Positions 63,403 to 64,000 of a stretch of DNA of 64,000 nt are shown here, piece by piece. Source of the stretch: Bugula neritina (lineage: Eukaryota > Bryozoa > Gymnolaemata > Cheilostomatida > Bugulidae); the NCBI GenBank assembly GCA_964035545.1, contig OZ037770.1, positions 12,780,642 through 12,844,641 on the forward strand. Reading direction: 5' to 3'. Numbering within the stretch: the stretch's first letter is position 1; each line of letters begins with the position of its first letter. The position numbers were made by a program, and so were the translations under genes. A model generated the notes under the pieces. That model was not told the DNA's origin, ran no database searches, and saw only the letters and a list, made by a program, of their open reading frames with translations.

Positions 63403-64000
63403 CTAAGAAAATATAAAACTCCGCTTTTATCAGCAATGGTTTTATCATTTAGGCTAAGGCTTCTATGTATGTATGTGTGTGTGTTACAAGCAATAAAACA
63501 TTCATGCGCTTTATTTTTATAAAATATATTTCTTAGTTTTTAATATGCAATTTGTGAAACCTTAGCAAGAGTACTAGCTATCAAATAGAAAAACATGCCT
63601 TAAAATTTTCTGCACAAATTCAATTTAAATTAAAGAAAATAAGCGCCAAAAATATATGCGCAAGATTATGTTAGATTAGATAACTCCAAACTTGGTAATG
63701 CGTTCTTTTAACAAGGTCAAATAACTCCTAACTTAGTTGAAAAATATGATATTTTGAGAGAATTATCAACCCATACAACTGCATATCATTCGTCTGCATA
63801 ATTAATGGCAGTATACTAAAAATAATTTCATCGTTTCGTAATTATTAAATTATGATTGGTGGGAGCATTTTTCATTATTCTAGATTTTAATGAAAATTTG
63901 TACTTATAGATAAATTGCAGTAAAAATTTTATTAATTACATGACTGCATCTATAAAATAGTTACTTTTTTCATTTAGCTAGTTTTCTTTGTTTTGTCTAT

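Noticed and set aside
1-64000. CRISPR arrays, operons, riboswitches
   Set aside because: Split genes and splice sites show animal nuclear DNA; the tandem arrays are minisatellites without spacers.

Overview
This window is an AT-rich stretch of nuclear DNA from an animal. Genes are split into short exons with GT-AG introns and carry signal peptides and membrane segments. I found no operons or bacterial features. The recognisable proteins are a C-terminal half of SELENBP1, a complete ATAD5, a neurotrophin of the NGF/BDNF fold and an FN3 receptor. The proteins are clearly diverged from the vertebrate ones, and tRNA-type SINE copies and 5-bp minisatellites are scattered throughout. An invertebrate bilaterian is most likely, and a lophotrochozoan such as a mollusc is my best guess, but the sequence does not settle the species.

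Layout. 0.3-3.1 kb, + strand: the last six exons of SELENBP1 (methanethiol oxidase), its 5' half lying off the window. 4.0-13.7 kb, - strand: all 18 coding exons of ATAD5, the large subunit of the PCNA-unloading clamp complex; every splice phase joins to a 1110-residue frame. 13.7-17.4 kb: a divergent intergenic region with a cluster of E2F-like and CCAAT motifs, a perfect 22-bp hairpin, a long inverted repeat, degenerate TAG/TAC tracts and a 5'-truncated LINE reverse transcriptase. 17.4-24.1 kb, +: a nine-exon gene for an unrecognised 532-residue protein with three C-terminal LRRLT repeats. 24.1-31.9 kb: a gene desert with CT, CA and TA microsatellites and a SINE. 33.2-33.9 kb, +: a single-coding-exon neurotrophin with signal peptide, furin site and cystine-knot cysteines, plus one extra cysteine.

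38.0-50.5 kb, +: a single-pass membrane protein of unknown family whose serine-rich tail ends in a PPxY motif. Inside its last intron, on the opposite strand (45.3-49.8 kb), lies a complete seven-exon gene for an unrecognised 336-residue protein. 53.0-55.7 kb, -: a four-coding-exon gene for a small secreted cationic cysteine-containing peptide, with a TATA box and a non-coding first exon. 58.6-59.9 kb, +: a three-exon gene for a 97-residue protein starting MGCC (predicted lipid anchor). 60.7 kb to the right edge, -: the 3' end of a gene for an FN3-type single-pass receptor with an ITIM-like tyrosine motif and a Lys/Gly-rich tail.

The genes do not form one pathway. SELENBP1 is metabolic and ATAD5 belongs to DNA replication. 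The right half is enriched in secreted or membrane-associated proteins (neurotrophin, PPxY membrane protein, cationic peptide, acylated peptide, FN3 receptor), most of them without a family I can name. Exon boundaries were placed by eye from splice consensus, reading phase and homology, with no transcript evidence.
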